This document shows positions 25,696-34,500 of a stretch of DNA of 64,000 nucleotides, one piece after another. The position numbers and the translations under genes are program-made. Numbering within the stretch: the first letter of the stretch is position 1; each line of letters opens with the position of its first letter. Source of the stretch: Deltaproteobacteria bacterium (GTDB lineage Bacteria > Myxococcota > JACRCW01); assembly GCA_016218805.1 (NCBI GenBank), contig JACRCW010000076.1, forward strand, positions 1-64,000, written 5' to 3'. The notes beneath the pieces were generated by a model. It was not told where the DNA came from, did not search any database, and saw nothing but the letters and a program-made list of their open reading frames with translations.

Positions 25696-26033
25696 GGGCG
25701 GGCTCCCTTGCGGCGCACCACCTCGTCAAGGAACCGGTTGGCGGCCCACTCCAGGTCCTCCACCGTCTCAATGTTGGTGTCATCAATGACAAAGAAGTAC
25801 AGGCGCCCGGCGTCGGCCCATTCGCCCAACCGGCCAATCTCGCGCGGATCCAGGTCGTCAAAGTCGTCCGCCTGGTGCGTCATGTACTCGTAGCCCACGC
25901 GGGACTGGGGGTCCCAGCCATCCGCCTGGAAGGAGACGTCATCCTCCTTGAAGGGGACGTTCTCCTGGACCTGGAAACCACGGCTCTGAAACACGCGCTT
26001 GAGGACGGCGCAGCCCTGTTGTTCCGTCAGCAT
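25692..26033 (-). CDS. 113-aa acidic protein, first gene of the radical SAM cluster
   Basis: No family is recognised with confidence. The sequence (MLTEQQGCAVLKRVFQSRGF..., FKEDDVSFQADGWDPQSRVGYEYMT..., RLYFFVIDDTNIETVEDLE) has an alpha/beta pattern. The D-x(n)-E arrangement could hint at a divergent restriction-endonuclease fold, but this is weak. No good ribosome-binding site precedes ATG 26033, and the gap to the upstream MlaE-like gene is only 45 bp, so it may be translated from a long mla transcript. Its stop overlaps the next start by four bases. Confidence 0.65.
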   Translation of the reverse strand: MLTEQQGCAVLKRVFQSRGFQVQENVPFKEDDVSFQADGWDPQSRVGYEYMTHQADDFDDLDPREIGRLGEWADAGRLYFFVIDDTNIETVEDLEWAANRFLDEVVRRKGARP

Positions 26034-26078
26034 GCGTCGAGGAGTAGCGGTGACCGGACGGCGTGTAAACGGCCCGGG

Positions 26079-26810
26079 TCAGGGGAAGCCGGTGGTGAAG
26101 CGCAGCGCGTCCAGCACCGCGTCCAGGACCAACACCCCCAGCGAGCCATCCACGACGCCGCGCATGGCCGCTTCACCGACGCCCGAGGCGTCCGGCCGCG
26201 CGCGCAGTCCGGCCCGCGCCCCCAGCAGGGTCACCGCCGCGCCGAACAGCGCGGCCTTGATCAGGGCAAAGGTGATGTCCCCGGCGCGCAACGCATCCAG
26301 GACGATGAACGTGGCGGGCTCGACGGAGAATGCGAGCTTCATGGTGACCGCACCCGCCAACTCCCCGACCACGAGGGCAGGCGGGGCAAGCAGGACAGCC
26401 GCCAAGAACGCGCCCAGGACGTCCGGCGCCGCCAGCACGCGCAGCGGGTCCTCCCCCATCAGTGCCAGCGCGTCCAGCTGTCCGGTGGCCTTGCGCGTGG
26501 CAATGCGCGCGGCCAAGCCCGCGCCGCCGCGCGCCGCCATCATCACGCCCACCATCAGCGGTGCGAACTCCGTGGTCATGAGGACCAGGTACTCCGGCCC
26601 GATGAAACCCTGGTCACCCAACACGCGGCGCGCCTGCCACGCCGCCTGCCAGCACAGGCTGGCGCCCACAAACCCCACCGCCGCGCACACCAGCAAAAAG
26701 CTGCCGGTGAACGTGGCGTCGGCAGCGGCCAGCGCGCGGCGCAGCGGAACATCACGCCGCACCAGGTGGTGCAGCAGGGACCGCGCCAGGGTGAATGCGC
26801 CGTCACTCAT
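26079..26810 (-). CDS. MlaE-family ABC permease, second copy
   Basis: The 243-aa polytopic protein has the MlaE signature region FIGPEYLVLMTTEFAPLMVGVMMAARGGAGLAARIATRKATGQLDALALMGEDPLRVLAAPDVL. MlaE-type permeases move phospholipids or related lipids between membranes. ATG 26810 is selected over 26819 because it overlaps the upstream stop as ATGA. It follows a second, sequence-divergent MlaE gene, so the transporter may be a heterodimer. Confidence 0.85.
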   Translation of the reverse strand: MSDGAFTLARSLLHHLVRRDVPLRRALAAADATFTGSFLLVCAAVGFVGASLCWQAAWQARRVLGDQGFIGPEYLVLMTTEFAPLMVGVMMAARGGAGLAARIATRKATGQLDALALMGEDPLRVLAAPDVLGAFLAAVLLAPPALVVGELAGAVTMKLAFSVEPATFIVLDALRAGDITFALIKAALFGAAVTLLGARAGLRARPDASGVGEAAMRGVVDGSLGVLVLDAVLDALRFTTGFP

Positions 26811-27577
26811 CCGGCCCATCCCACGGTGAGCGCGTGGTTGAGCACCACAATGACGACGATGGAGACGACCGCCGCGCGCATCACGGCGCGCCCCACGCCG
26901 TCCGCGCCGGCGTCCGCAGACATTCCAATGGCGGTGGCGGCCAGCGCGGAGAACAGCCCGTACATGGCGGCCTTGGCCAGCCCCAGCAGCAGGTCACTCC
27001 ACAGCGAATACTTGTGAATGGACCCCCACGTGGTCCACGGGGTGACGTCGCCAAAGGCCCAGGCGAACAGCGTGGCGGAGCCGAGCGACACCGCGTCGGA
27101 CCAGGCCATCAGCAGCACGGCGGCCAGCGGCATGGCGAGGATGCGCGGGGCCACCAGCACGGCGTGCACGTCCACACCGAGCGCGCGCAGCGCGTCCACG
27201 CGGTCGGTCGCTTTCATGGCGGCCAGCTCCGCGGCGTGCAGTGCGCCCAGGCGCGCGGACAGCGCCAGGCCCATCAGCAGCGGGCCCACTTCGCGCACGG
27301 CGGAGAAGTAGGCCGCCCACCCGTACACCTCCGGGGCGCTGTACCGGCGGACGTAGCCCATCCCCTGCACGGCGACGATGCACCCGACGCTGATGGAGGC
27401 GAACACGGTGAGCGGCAGGCACGCCAGCCCGCTGCGCTCCACCTGGCGCACCGTCTCGCGCAGCGGGACCCGGAAGCGCAGCGCGGCGCGGGCCGCGCGC
27501 AGGGCCCCCAGCAGCATGGCACCCGTCACCTGGGTGACGACGAGCACCGGCCGGCCAACGGCAGCGAGCGCGCTCAT
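26807..27577 (-). CDS. MlaE-family ABC permease, first copy
   Basis: The 256-aa polytopic protein contains SVGCIVAVQGMGYVRRYSAPEVYG, VREVGPLLMGLALSARLGALHAAELAAMKATDRVDALRALGVDVHAVLVAPRIL. This is the conserved cytoplasmic coupling region of MlaE permeases. It is coupled to the MlaF-like ATPase gene by a four-base overlap and to the second permease by ATGA. No MlaD (MCE) substrate-binding gene is next to it within the window. Confidence 0.87.
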   Translation of the reverse strand: MSALAAVGRPVLVVTQVTGAMLLGALRAARAALRFRVPLRETVRQVERSGLACLPLTVFASISVGCIVAVQGMGYVRRYSAPEVYGWAAYFSAVREVGPLLMGLALSARLGALHAAELAAMKATDRVDALRALGVDVHAVLVAPRILAMPLAAVLLMAWSDAVSLGSATLFAWAFGDVTPWTTWGSIHKYSLWSDLLLGLAKAAMYGLFSALAATAIGMSADAGADGVGRAVMRAAVVSIVVIVVLNHALTVGWAG

Positions 27578-28263
27578 GCGGCCAGCTCCGCGGCCCAGCC
27601 GCCGGCGTCACCCGCCAACGCATCCAGCCGCCCGCCCCGCATGACCCACACGCGGTGTGCGCGTGCCGCCACCCCGGCGAGATCATGCGTGGTCCACAAC
27701 ACGGCGGCGCCCCGTCCGCGCGCCGCGCCCAGGATCAACTGCACCACGCCCGTCGTCGTCACCGGGTCCAGGCCCGCGGTGGGGTCGTCCAGGATGAGCA
27801 CCGCCGGCTGGGACACCAGCGCGCGCGCCAGGGCCGCCCGCCGCTGCATGCCCCCGCTCAACTCCGCCGGGATCTTCCCCACCGCATCTCCCAGCCCAAA
27901 CTCGTCCAGGAGACCACCGACGCGCGTGCGCACCTGATCCTCCGGCAAGCGTTGGCGCCGGAGCCGCCAGGCCACGTTGTCTAACACGGTCAGGTCATCC
28001 AGCAGGCCGGGCGCGCCCAGCAGCACGCCGGTGCGCGCGCGCACCGCCTCCCACCCGTCAGCGCGTGACGACACGCCGTTCACGCGGACCTCGCCCTCCG
28101 ACGGGTAGAGCCCACACAGCGCGCGCACCAGCAGGCTCTTGCCGCAGCCGGCGGCGCCCACCAGGGCGCCCACTTCGCCGGCGGCCAGCGCCAGGCCCGC
28201 ACCGTCCAGGAAGACCCGCGGGCCCGCGCGGAGCACCAGCCCCGCCGCGGCCAGCGCCGTCAC
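27574..28263 (-). CDS. MlaF-like ABC transporter ATPase
   Basis: In this 229-aa ATPase, Walker A is GAAGCGKSLL, the ABC signature LSGGMQRRAALARAL, and Walker B VLILDDPTAGLD followed by the H-loop TTHD. The arrangement matches MlaF, the ATPase of lipid transporters with MlaE permeases. GTG 28263 is the start because GTGA overlaps the UbiB-like stop; the longer frame upstream reads the 3' end of that gene in another frame. Confidence 0.88.
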   Translation of the reverse strand: MTALAAAGLVLRAGPRVFLDGAGLALAAGEVGALVGAAGCGKSLLVRALCGLYPSEGEVRVNGVSSRADGWEAVRARTGVLLGAPGLLDDLTVLDNVAWRLRRQRLPEDQVRTRVGGLLDEFGLGDAVGKIPAELSGGMQRRAALARALVSQPAVLILDDPTAGLDPVTTTGVVQLILGAARGRGAAVLWTTHDLAGVAARAHRVWVMRGGRLDALAGDAGGWAAELAA

Positions 28264-29945
28264 GAGCGGTCCCCGAAAAACCGCAGCAGCCGGCGCAGCC
28301 GCGCCTTGGGCAGGCGCCCCTCCAACAGCACGTACGTGCTGATGGCGCCGACGAGGATGAACGACATGGCGAGCGCGACGGCGGGAATCACCGGAATGCC
28401 CCACACGCGAATATCCAGCTTGTTGAGCTCACCCACGGCAGCGGTGGTCAGCGCCGCCACCAGGCCCGCCGCCACCACGCTCAGTCCGACGAGCCGCACC
28501 GCCCGCGCCAGTTGCTCCAGTCCCGGGCCGGACGCGCGCACGGTCAGCTTGCCCGCCTCCAGGTCCAGCAGGATCTGCGACATCTGCAGCGGGAGGTCCT
28601 GCGCAAAGCCGATGAGCTGCAGCAGCATGCGCGGCGCGCCGCCCTCAAGCTTGCGCGGGTCATAGCGCTCCTTGAGCAGGCGCGCGGCGTACGGGAGGGC
28701 CACCGCCGTGACGTCCAGCTGCGGGTACAGATCCCGCATCACGCCTTCAAAGGTGACCGCCGCCTTGCCCAGCACGGCAAACTCCCGCGGGATGCGGATG
28801 TGGTGCTGGATGGTGAGGTCCATGATGTCCCGCATCAGCGCCTGGCTGCGGATGTCCTGCAGCACCAGGCCCATGTAGCGGTCCAGCAGGCGCGCCAGGT
28901 CCTGCTTGAAGGCGCCCAATGACACGCGCTCTTCGGCCTCTCCCATGCGGTACAGCAGGCGGGCCAGGCTGTCCGCATCCCGCAGGCTCACGGCGAGCAG
29001 CAGCGCCACCAGGCGGTCCTGCGCGTCCCGCGGCAGCCGCCCCACCAGGCCAAAGTCCAGCAGCGCCACCGTCCCGTCCGGCAGCACCAGCACGTTGCCG
29101 GGGTGCGGATCGCCATGGAACAGCCCGTCCACAAACACCTGTTCAAACGCGGCGCCAATGAACCGCTCGGCGATGGCGCGGCGGTCAGCGTCCGTGGGGA
29201 GGTCATTGAGCCGGGTACCGCGGAAGCGCTCCATGACCAGCACGGTGCGGCTGGACAGCGCCGGGTGGACGCGCGGCACGCGCAGCAGCGGCGGGTCCTT
29301 CTGCAGCGCCAGGAACGCCTGGATGTTCCGCAGCTCCAGGGTGAAGTCCAGCTCGCTCATCAGCGCCGCTTCAAACTCCTGCACCACCAGGCGGCTCTTG
29401 TAGATGCCCGCCTCCTCAAACACCGCGTCAAACACCGAGGCCAGCGTGCCCAGCAGCGAGATGTCCGCCGTCATGCGGTCCTTGATGGCGGGGCGCTGCA
29501 CCTTGACCACCACCTCCTCACCAGAGGCCAGCGTGGCGGCATGAACCTGCGCAATGGACGCGCTGGCCAGGGACTCCGGCGCGAACTCGCGGAACACCTC
29601 CTCCAGCGGGCGTCCCAGCGCGGTCTCCACCTGCCGGCGGATCACGTCAAACGGCAACGGCGGCACATTGTCCTGCAGGCGCGACAACGCGACGATGAAC
29701 GAGGGCGGCAGCAGGTCCGTGCGCGTGGACAGGATCTGCCCGAGTTTCACAAACGTGGGACCGAGGTCCTCCAGCAGCCGCGCAAAACGCTCCGCCGACG
29801 AGGAAACGTCCGCCGCGGCGTGGGTCCCCGGGGGGCCGTTGACGGCGGCGTCCTTGAGCGGGCGGCTGCGGTGCACAAGGTGCCCAAACCCGTGGCGCAT
29901 CACCACCCGGGCGATCTCACGAAGACGGGCAAGGTCCGTGGGCAT
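28260..29945 (-). CDS. UbiB/ABC1/ADCK-family atypical kinase
   Basis: The 561-aa protein has the family motif KLGQILSTR near residue 65, SIAQVH, VVVKVQRP, HGDPHPGN and LLDFG. Two C-terminal hydrophobic helices (VGLSVVAAGLVAALTTAAV and IPAVALAMSFILVGAISTYV) anchor it in the membrane, as in UbiB. Members support ubiquinone synthesis or lipid homeostasis; coupling to Mla genes favours the lipid role here. ATG 29945 is used; the frame upstream has no similarity. Confidence 0.88.
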   Translation of the reverse strand: MPTDLARLREIARVVMRHGFGHLVHRSRPLKDAAVNGPPGTHAAADVSSSAERFARLLEDLGPTFVKLGQILSTRTDLLPPSFIVALSRLQDNVPPLPFDVIRRQVETALGRPLEEVFREFAPESLASASIAQVHAATLASGEEVVVKVQRPAIKDRMTADISLLGTLASVFDAVFEEAGIYKSRLVVQEFEAALMSELDFTLELRNIQAFLALQKDPPLLRVPRVHPALSSRTVLVMERFRGTRLNDLPTDADRRAIAERFIGAAFEQVFVDGLFHGDPHPGNVLVLPDGTVALLDFGLVGRLPRDAQDRLVALLLAVSLRDADSLARLLYRMGEAEERVSLGAFKQDLARLLDRYMGLVLQDIRSQALMRDIMDLTIQHHIRIPREFAVLGKAAVTFEGVMRDLYPQLDVTAVALPYAARLLKERYDPRKLEGGAPRMLLQLIGFAQDLPLQMSQILLDLEAGKLTVRASGPGLEQLARAVRLVGLSVVAAGLVAALTTAAVGELNKLDIRVWGIPVIPAVALAMSFILVGAISTYVLLEGRLPKARLRRLLRFFGDRS

Positions 29946-30009
29946 CCGGTTGCTCGTCTTAGGTTGCCGCGGGGCGCCTGTCAGCTTTCCGGCGCGGCGC
30001 CGCGGCCCG

Positions 30010-31350
30010 TCAGAAGCGCGGTGGCCACTGCGTGAGCCGCCGGGACCGGTCACCCGCATCAAGGGGCTTCAGCGCCATGGTCGCTCCGCCGGGCCCGAGG
30101 CGGTAGGCGCGCGCGGGGCTCCAGTCGTTCAGCTGCGCGGAGAGGTCCGTGCTCCCGGCGACCAGGTCCGGGCCGATCATCCCGTACGGAGCGATCCGCA
30201 GGACCTGCCGGTTCCGCGCCAGGTCCACCACGATGCCTCCGAGCCGGTAGTCGCCCTGGTCACCGAAGTAGCGCAGTTCCGCGTAGGTTCCGTCGTCAGA
30301 GACCCACCACGGGAGGAGCATTTGCGGGTTGCCGCCGCGGGGGAGCTCCACCGCCGTCACTGCGTGGCGCTCGCCGGTGGACCAGCGCACCCATGCAAAC
30401 GTGATCTGATCGGCCTCCATGAATTCCACCAGCGCCACGTCCTGGCTCGTGGCGGCAAGGACGGGTACGCGGCCCAGGTGGACGGGCTGGGAGAGCAAAG
30501 GTTCATGACCGGGTGTCAGGGCGTGCAGATCACCGGCGGTGGACAGGAAGACCAACGGGTCACTGCGGCGGAACGGCTGGGCCTGCCACATCACGGTGAC
30601 GAACGGCGGCATCAGGACACGCCCCTCCAGGACCCGCTGGACTTCCTCCGTCACGACGTAGACCCGGTCCGGGGTTGAACAACCACCGGAGGTGCCAAAC
30701 ACCAACGCGCGGCCCACGACGTTGCGGTTCCAGTTGACATCCCAGGATTCTCCCTCAGGCGACTCAAACAGCGTGGCGTACGCGCCGGAACCGGTGCTCA
30801 GCAGCAGAAAGCGCGCCGCGTGGCCGTCTTCGTTGGGACGCCGGAACAGGACCTGCACCACCACGCGGTCATCGTCCCAGGGTTCCACGGACACCACGAC
30901 GGGACCCTGTTCCGCGCCGTCGTGAACCTGGAAGGCCGGGCCCGGTTCAGACGCGTCGGGGGAGAGGGTGCGTATCCAAGGCCCGTGCTCCGCCGCCAGC
31001 TCCGCAATGACAACGTCGCGCGTCGCCGGTCGGTAGAGCGCAACTCCGGCGTGGTGGCCCGGGGGCAGCGCGAAGTGGCGGAGGTCGGTCACGTTGGAGA
31101 TGCGGCGAACGCTCACCCCGTGGGCCTCCGACAGGACCAGCAGGTCCCATTCCGGGTGAAACGCCAGCACGCGGCCGGGCGGCAGGCGCTGCGGATCACC
31201 GTCCGCCAGGTCCACCACCGACGTCACACCGCCGGGGCCCAGCGCCAGCACCGGCAGGCTGCGGCGCGCGGAGGCGCCGTGGTCCGCTTCAACGTGTTGC
31301 TGCCATGGGCCGCATCCGGCCAGCGCGGCAAGTACCAGTGGCTTCCACAT
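30010..31350 (-). CDS. Lipoprotein, probably beta-propeller, unknown function
   Basis: The 446-aa protein starts with a lipoprotein signal (MWKPLVLAALAGC). The rest is beta-rich with repeated short strands ending in W/D/G turns, suggesting a propeller, but no family signature is evident. GGGAGGT eight bases before ATG 31350 fixes the start; the long frame upstream is a shadow of intergenic DNA and the cyclase gene. The 200 bp upstream (31351-31550) hold no gene. Confidence 0.75.
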   Translation of the reverse strand: MWKPLVLAALAGCGPWQQHVEADHGASARRSLPVLALGPGGVTSVVDLADGDPQRLPPGRVLAFHPEWDLLVLSEAHGVSVRRISNVTDLRHFALPPGHHAGVALYRPATRDVVIAELAAEHGPWIRTLSPDASEPGPAFQVHDGAEQGPVVVSVEPWDDDRVVVQVLFRRPNEDGHAARFLLLSTGSGAYATLFESPEGESWDVNWNRNVVGRALVFGTSGGCSTPDRVYVVTEEVQRVLEGRVLMPPFVTVMWQAQPFRRSDPLVFLSTAGDLHALTPGHEPLLSQPVHLGRVPVLAATSQDVALVEFMEADQITFAWVRWSTGERHAVTAVELPRGGNPQMLLPWWVSDDGTYAELRYFGDQGDYRLGGIVVDLARNRQVLRIAPYGMIGPDLVAGSTDLSAQLNDWSPARAYRLGPGGATMALKPLDAGDRSRRLTQWPPRF

Positions 31351-31514
31351 GGTCACCTCCCTGGGGCGTGCCTGCACGGACCGCGCCGCACGTCCACGGC
31401 AGGGTGTTTCCGATGACGCGCGGTCAGGATGACGCCGCTGCCCACGCCATCCACACAGCACAACACGGCCCTCACACCGGCCAGCACGTATTGTGGTTCT
31501 TACGCAGCAGGCCT

Positions 31515-31553
31515 TGAGGGACGTGCACGATCCTGCCGCTGGGGCGTCCCTCA
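31515..31553 (-). terminator. Inverted repeat over the stop codon of the cyclase gene
   Basis: TGAGGGACG (31515-31523) and CGTCCCTCA (31545-31553) are perfect 9-bp arms around 21 bases, and the second arm includes the stop codon. No T-tract follows, so this is only a possible terminator or mRNA-stabilising stem. Confidence 0.4.
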
Positions 31554-34500
31554 GTTCTCCGGCGCGGACGGTGCCGTCGACGGACCCAGCGCGCGCTCTC
31601 CGCGCAGCGCGTCCGCCTCCAGGCGCGCCCGGCGCGGTGACCCGGCGGGCAGGGCGGCCGCGGCCAGGGCAAGCGCGCGCGGGCGGGCGACGGGGAACAC
31701 CGCGCAGAAGCGCTGCAGCGCGCGCGTGGCGGCTGCCACCAGCGCCGGGGGTGTCGTCGGGCGGACCGCGGGATGGAGCAGCGCCTCCAGGGCGCAGGCC
31801 CAGCCCTCCATGGTGTACGCGGCGGTGGGGCGGTTGCGTTCCATCAGGGCCACGGCCGCCGTGGCGTCGTCCACGGCGCCCCGCACATCGCCCGCGTGCG
31901 CGCGGCACAGCGCACGGATGCCCAGGCCGTGCAGGTGTTCGGCCTCCACGTGGGCTTCCTGCGCGCACGCAATGGCCGTCTCCACAATGGCGCGGGCCTC
32001 CGCCTGGCGGCCCGCACGCTGCAACACCGCGGCCACCAGGGACCCGGCCCCCGCGCGCGTATGCACGTCTCCGCGCCGGGTGCCCGCGTCCAGCGTCCGC
32101 CGTGCAATGTCCAGCGCCTCGGGCAGGGCGCCGCGCGCCGTGAGTGAGGCAATGAGCACCGTGGTGGCCTCATCGCACCGGCGCACGTCGCCGAGCGCGC
32201 GGTACAGGTCGTCGCCGTCGCGCGCCAGCGCCTCCGCGCGCGCCAGCTCACCCCAGCCCAGCAGCACCAGCGACGCGGTCAGCTTCACCCACCCGCGCGC
32301 GGCGCGGTCCTCCACGCGCGCCGCCACCGCCGCGGCGCGGCGCAGGAAGTCCCGCGGGATGGCGCCCGGCCCCAGCAGCGACGTGCCCACCGCCATGTTC
32401 CCGTACGCGCGCGCGAGCTCACCGGAGTCAACCCCGGTGTCCGCGAGGTTGAGGCAGGCCAGCGTGGCGTGGAGGGTGTGCGCGGGGTCGTTGAGGAAGA
32501 AGCACACCGGCCCCAGGCGTTCAAAGGCGCGCGCGGCCTCCATGCGCACGGCCAGGCGGGCGGCGTTGTTCTCGGCCGGGCGGACCAGGCGCCGGGCCAG
32601 GTGGACCGCCGTGGCGCCCAGCACCGCCAGGGTGGTGGCCGGCGTGGAGCGCGGCACCCGGTGTCCCATCAGCCGCAGCGCCCGCTCCAGGTGGTCGCGC
32701 GCCTGCTCAATGGCGCCCAGGTTGAGCAGCGCCTCGCCGCGCAGGCGCGCCCAGCGCGCGTGCTCCGGCCGCCCGGGTGTCGTCGTCGGCGGGGACAGCG
32801 CTTCGGCCTCATCCAGGAAGCCCAGGGTTTCACGGTAGGCCCCGGCCAGCAGGGAGACCTGCGCGGCGTGGCCCAGGTGCAGCGTGGCCCGCGGTGCGTC
32901 CCCCGCGCGCCCAAAGTGAAACGCCAGCAGCGCGTGCGGCGGCGCGGCGCCGTCCGCCAGATGCGCCAGTACCCGTTCCCCCACGGCGCGGTGCAGCTCA
33001 CGCCGCTGGGAGACGAGCATCTGCTCGTACACCGCCTGGTGCACCAGCGCGTGACGGAAGGCGTGGGTCCCCGCGCCGGCGTCGCCCTCGGCGACAATCA
33101 GCCCGGCCTCGCGCAGGCCCGCCACGTGTTCCTCCAGGCGCGCGCGGCCCGTTGCCGGCGGCAGCAGGTCGCCCACCGTGTCAGCGTCAAACACCCGGCC
33201 CACCGCGCTGGCCACCTTCAGCACCAGTTGCTGTTCCTCAGGCAGGCGGTCCACGCGCGCCGTGATGACGCCCTGGACCGTGCGCGGCAGGGCCAGCGCG
33301 TCGTCACCGTGCGCGGCCAGGTGACAGACGCCGTCTTCCATGACCAGCGCGCCGGCGTCCCGCAGCGCCAGTGCCACCTCCTCGGAGAAGAACGGGTGCC
33401 CGGCGGACCGCTGCATCACCGCGCCCAGCACGTCGTCACCAATGGAGCGGCACGCCAGGCGCTGGCCCACCAGTTCGCGCGTCTCCGCCGCGCCCAGCGC
33501 ATCCAGCACCAGGTGCACCGCCCCCGCTTCGCCCAGCAGGGCGCGCAGTTCTGCGGGTGCGGGGGTGCCCGGGGGCCGCGTGGCCACGACGAGCTGCACC
33601 TGCGGCAGTGCGCCGTGCACGCGCATGGCCAACTCCCAGCTGGCGGAGTCCAGCCAATGCGCATCCTCCAGCACCAGCAGCATGGGGCTGCGGCGGCAGG
33701 CGCGGCGCACCACCCCCAGCAGCATCTCGCGCGTGGAATGTGACCGGGCCTCCACACTCATGGCCGCCGTGATGGGCGTGTCCGGCAGATCCACCGCGAG
33801 CACCGGGCCCAGCAGCGGCACGCGTTCCACCGCCCACGCGTCCCCGGCAACCCATTCCAGCACGCGCGCGCGCCGCACCTCCGCGGAGGCGCCGGATGGG
33901 ATCTGCAGCACCTCGCGCAGCACGGGGCGCCACGCGTGGTGCGGTGCATGGCGCTCCACCGCGTCCGCCGCGCCCACCAGGCACGGAAGACCCGCCGCGC
34001 GCGCGCGCTCCAGCAGCCAACCCACCAGGCGGCTCTTGCCCAGGCCCGCGTCGCCCTCCAGCACCACCGGACCCTGCGCGCGGCCCTCCAGCGCCGCGGT
34101 GACCACTTCCCGCAGCGCCTCGCGCTCGCGCTCCCGTCCCACCATGAGCGCCGTGGCAATCACGTGCCGCGTCACCTCTGCCTGCGGCCGCCACACCGCA
34201 ATGGGTTCCGCCTTCCCCTTCACCTTGACGGGTGGCAGGTCCAGCAGGCGTACGCGCGCGCCCGCGTAGGCCGCCGTGACGCCGTCACACAGGATGTCCT
34301 CCGGTGCGGCCTGCATCAGCCGCGCGGCCAGGTTCACCACGTCGCCCATCACCGTGTACTCGCGCCGGCGGGTGCTCCCCACCACGCCGCAGAACGCGTG
34401 CCCGGTGGCAATGCCCATGGCGTGGCGGACCTGGTGACGGCGCATCACGTCCTGCAGCGCCAGCGCGCAACGCACCGCGCGCTCCGCGTCGTCCTCGTGG

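Noticed and set aside
30010..31968. A 200-residue N-terminal extension of the 30-kb lipoprotein
   Set aside because: The extension reads intergenic DNA and the cyclase 3' end; the lipoprotein signal with an ideal ribosome-binding site starts at 31350.
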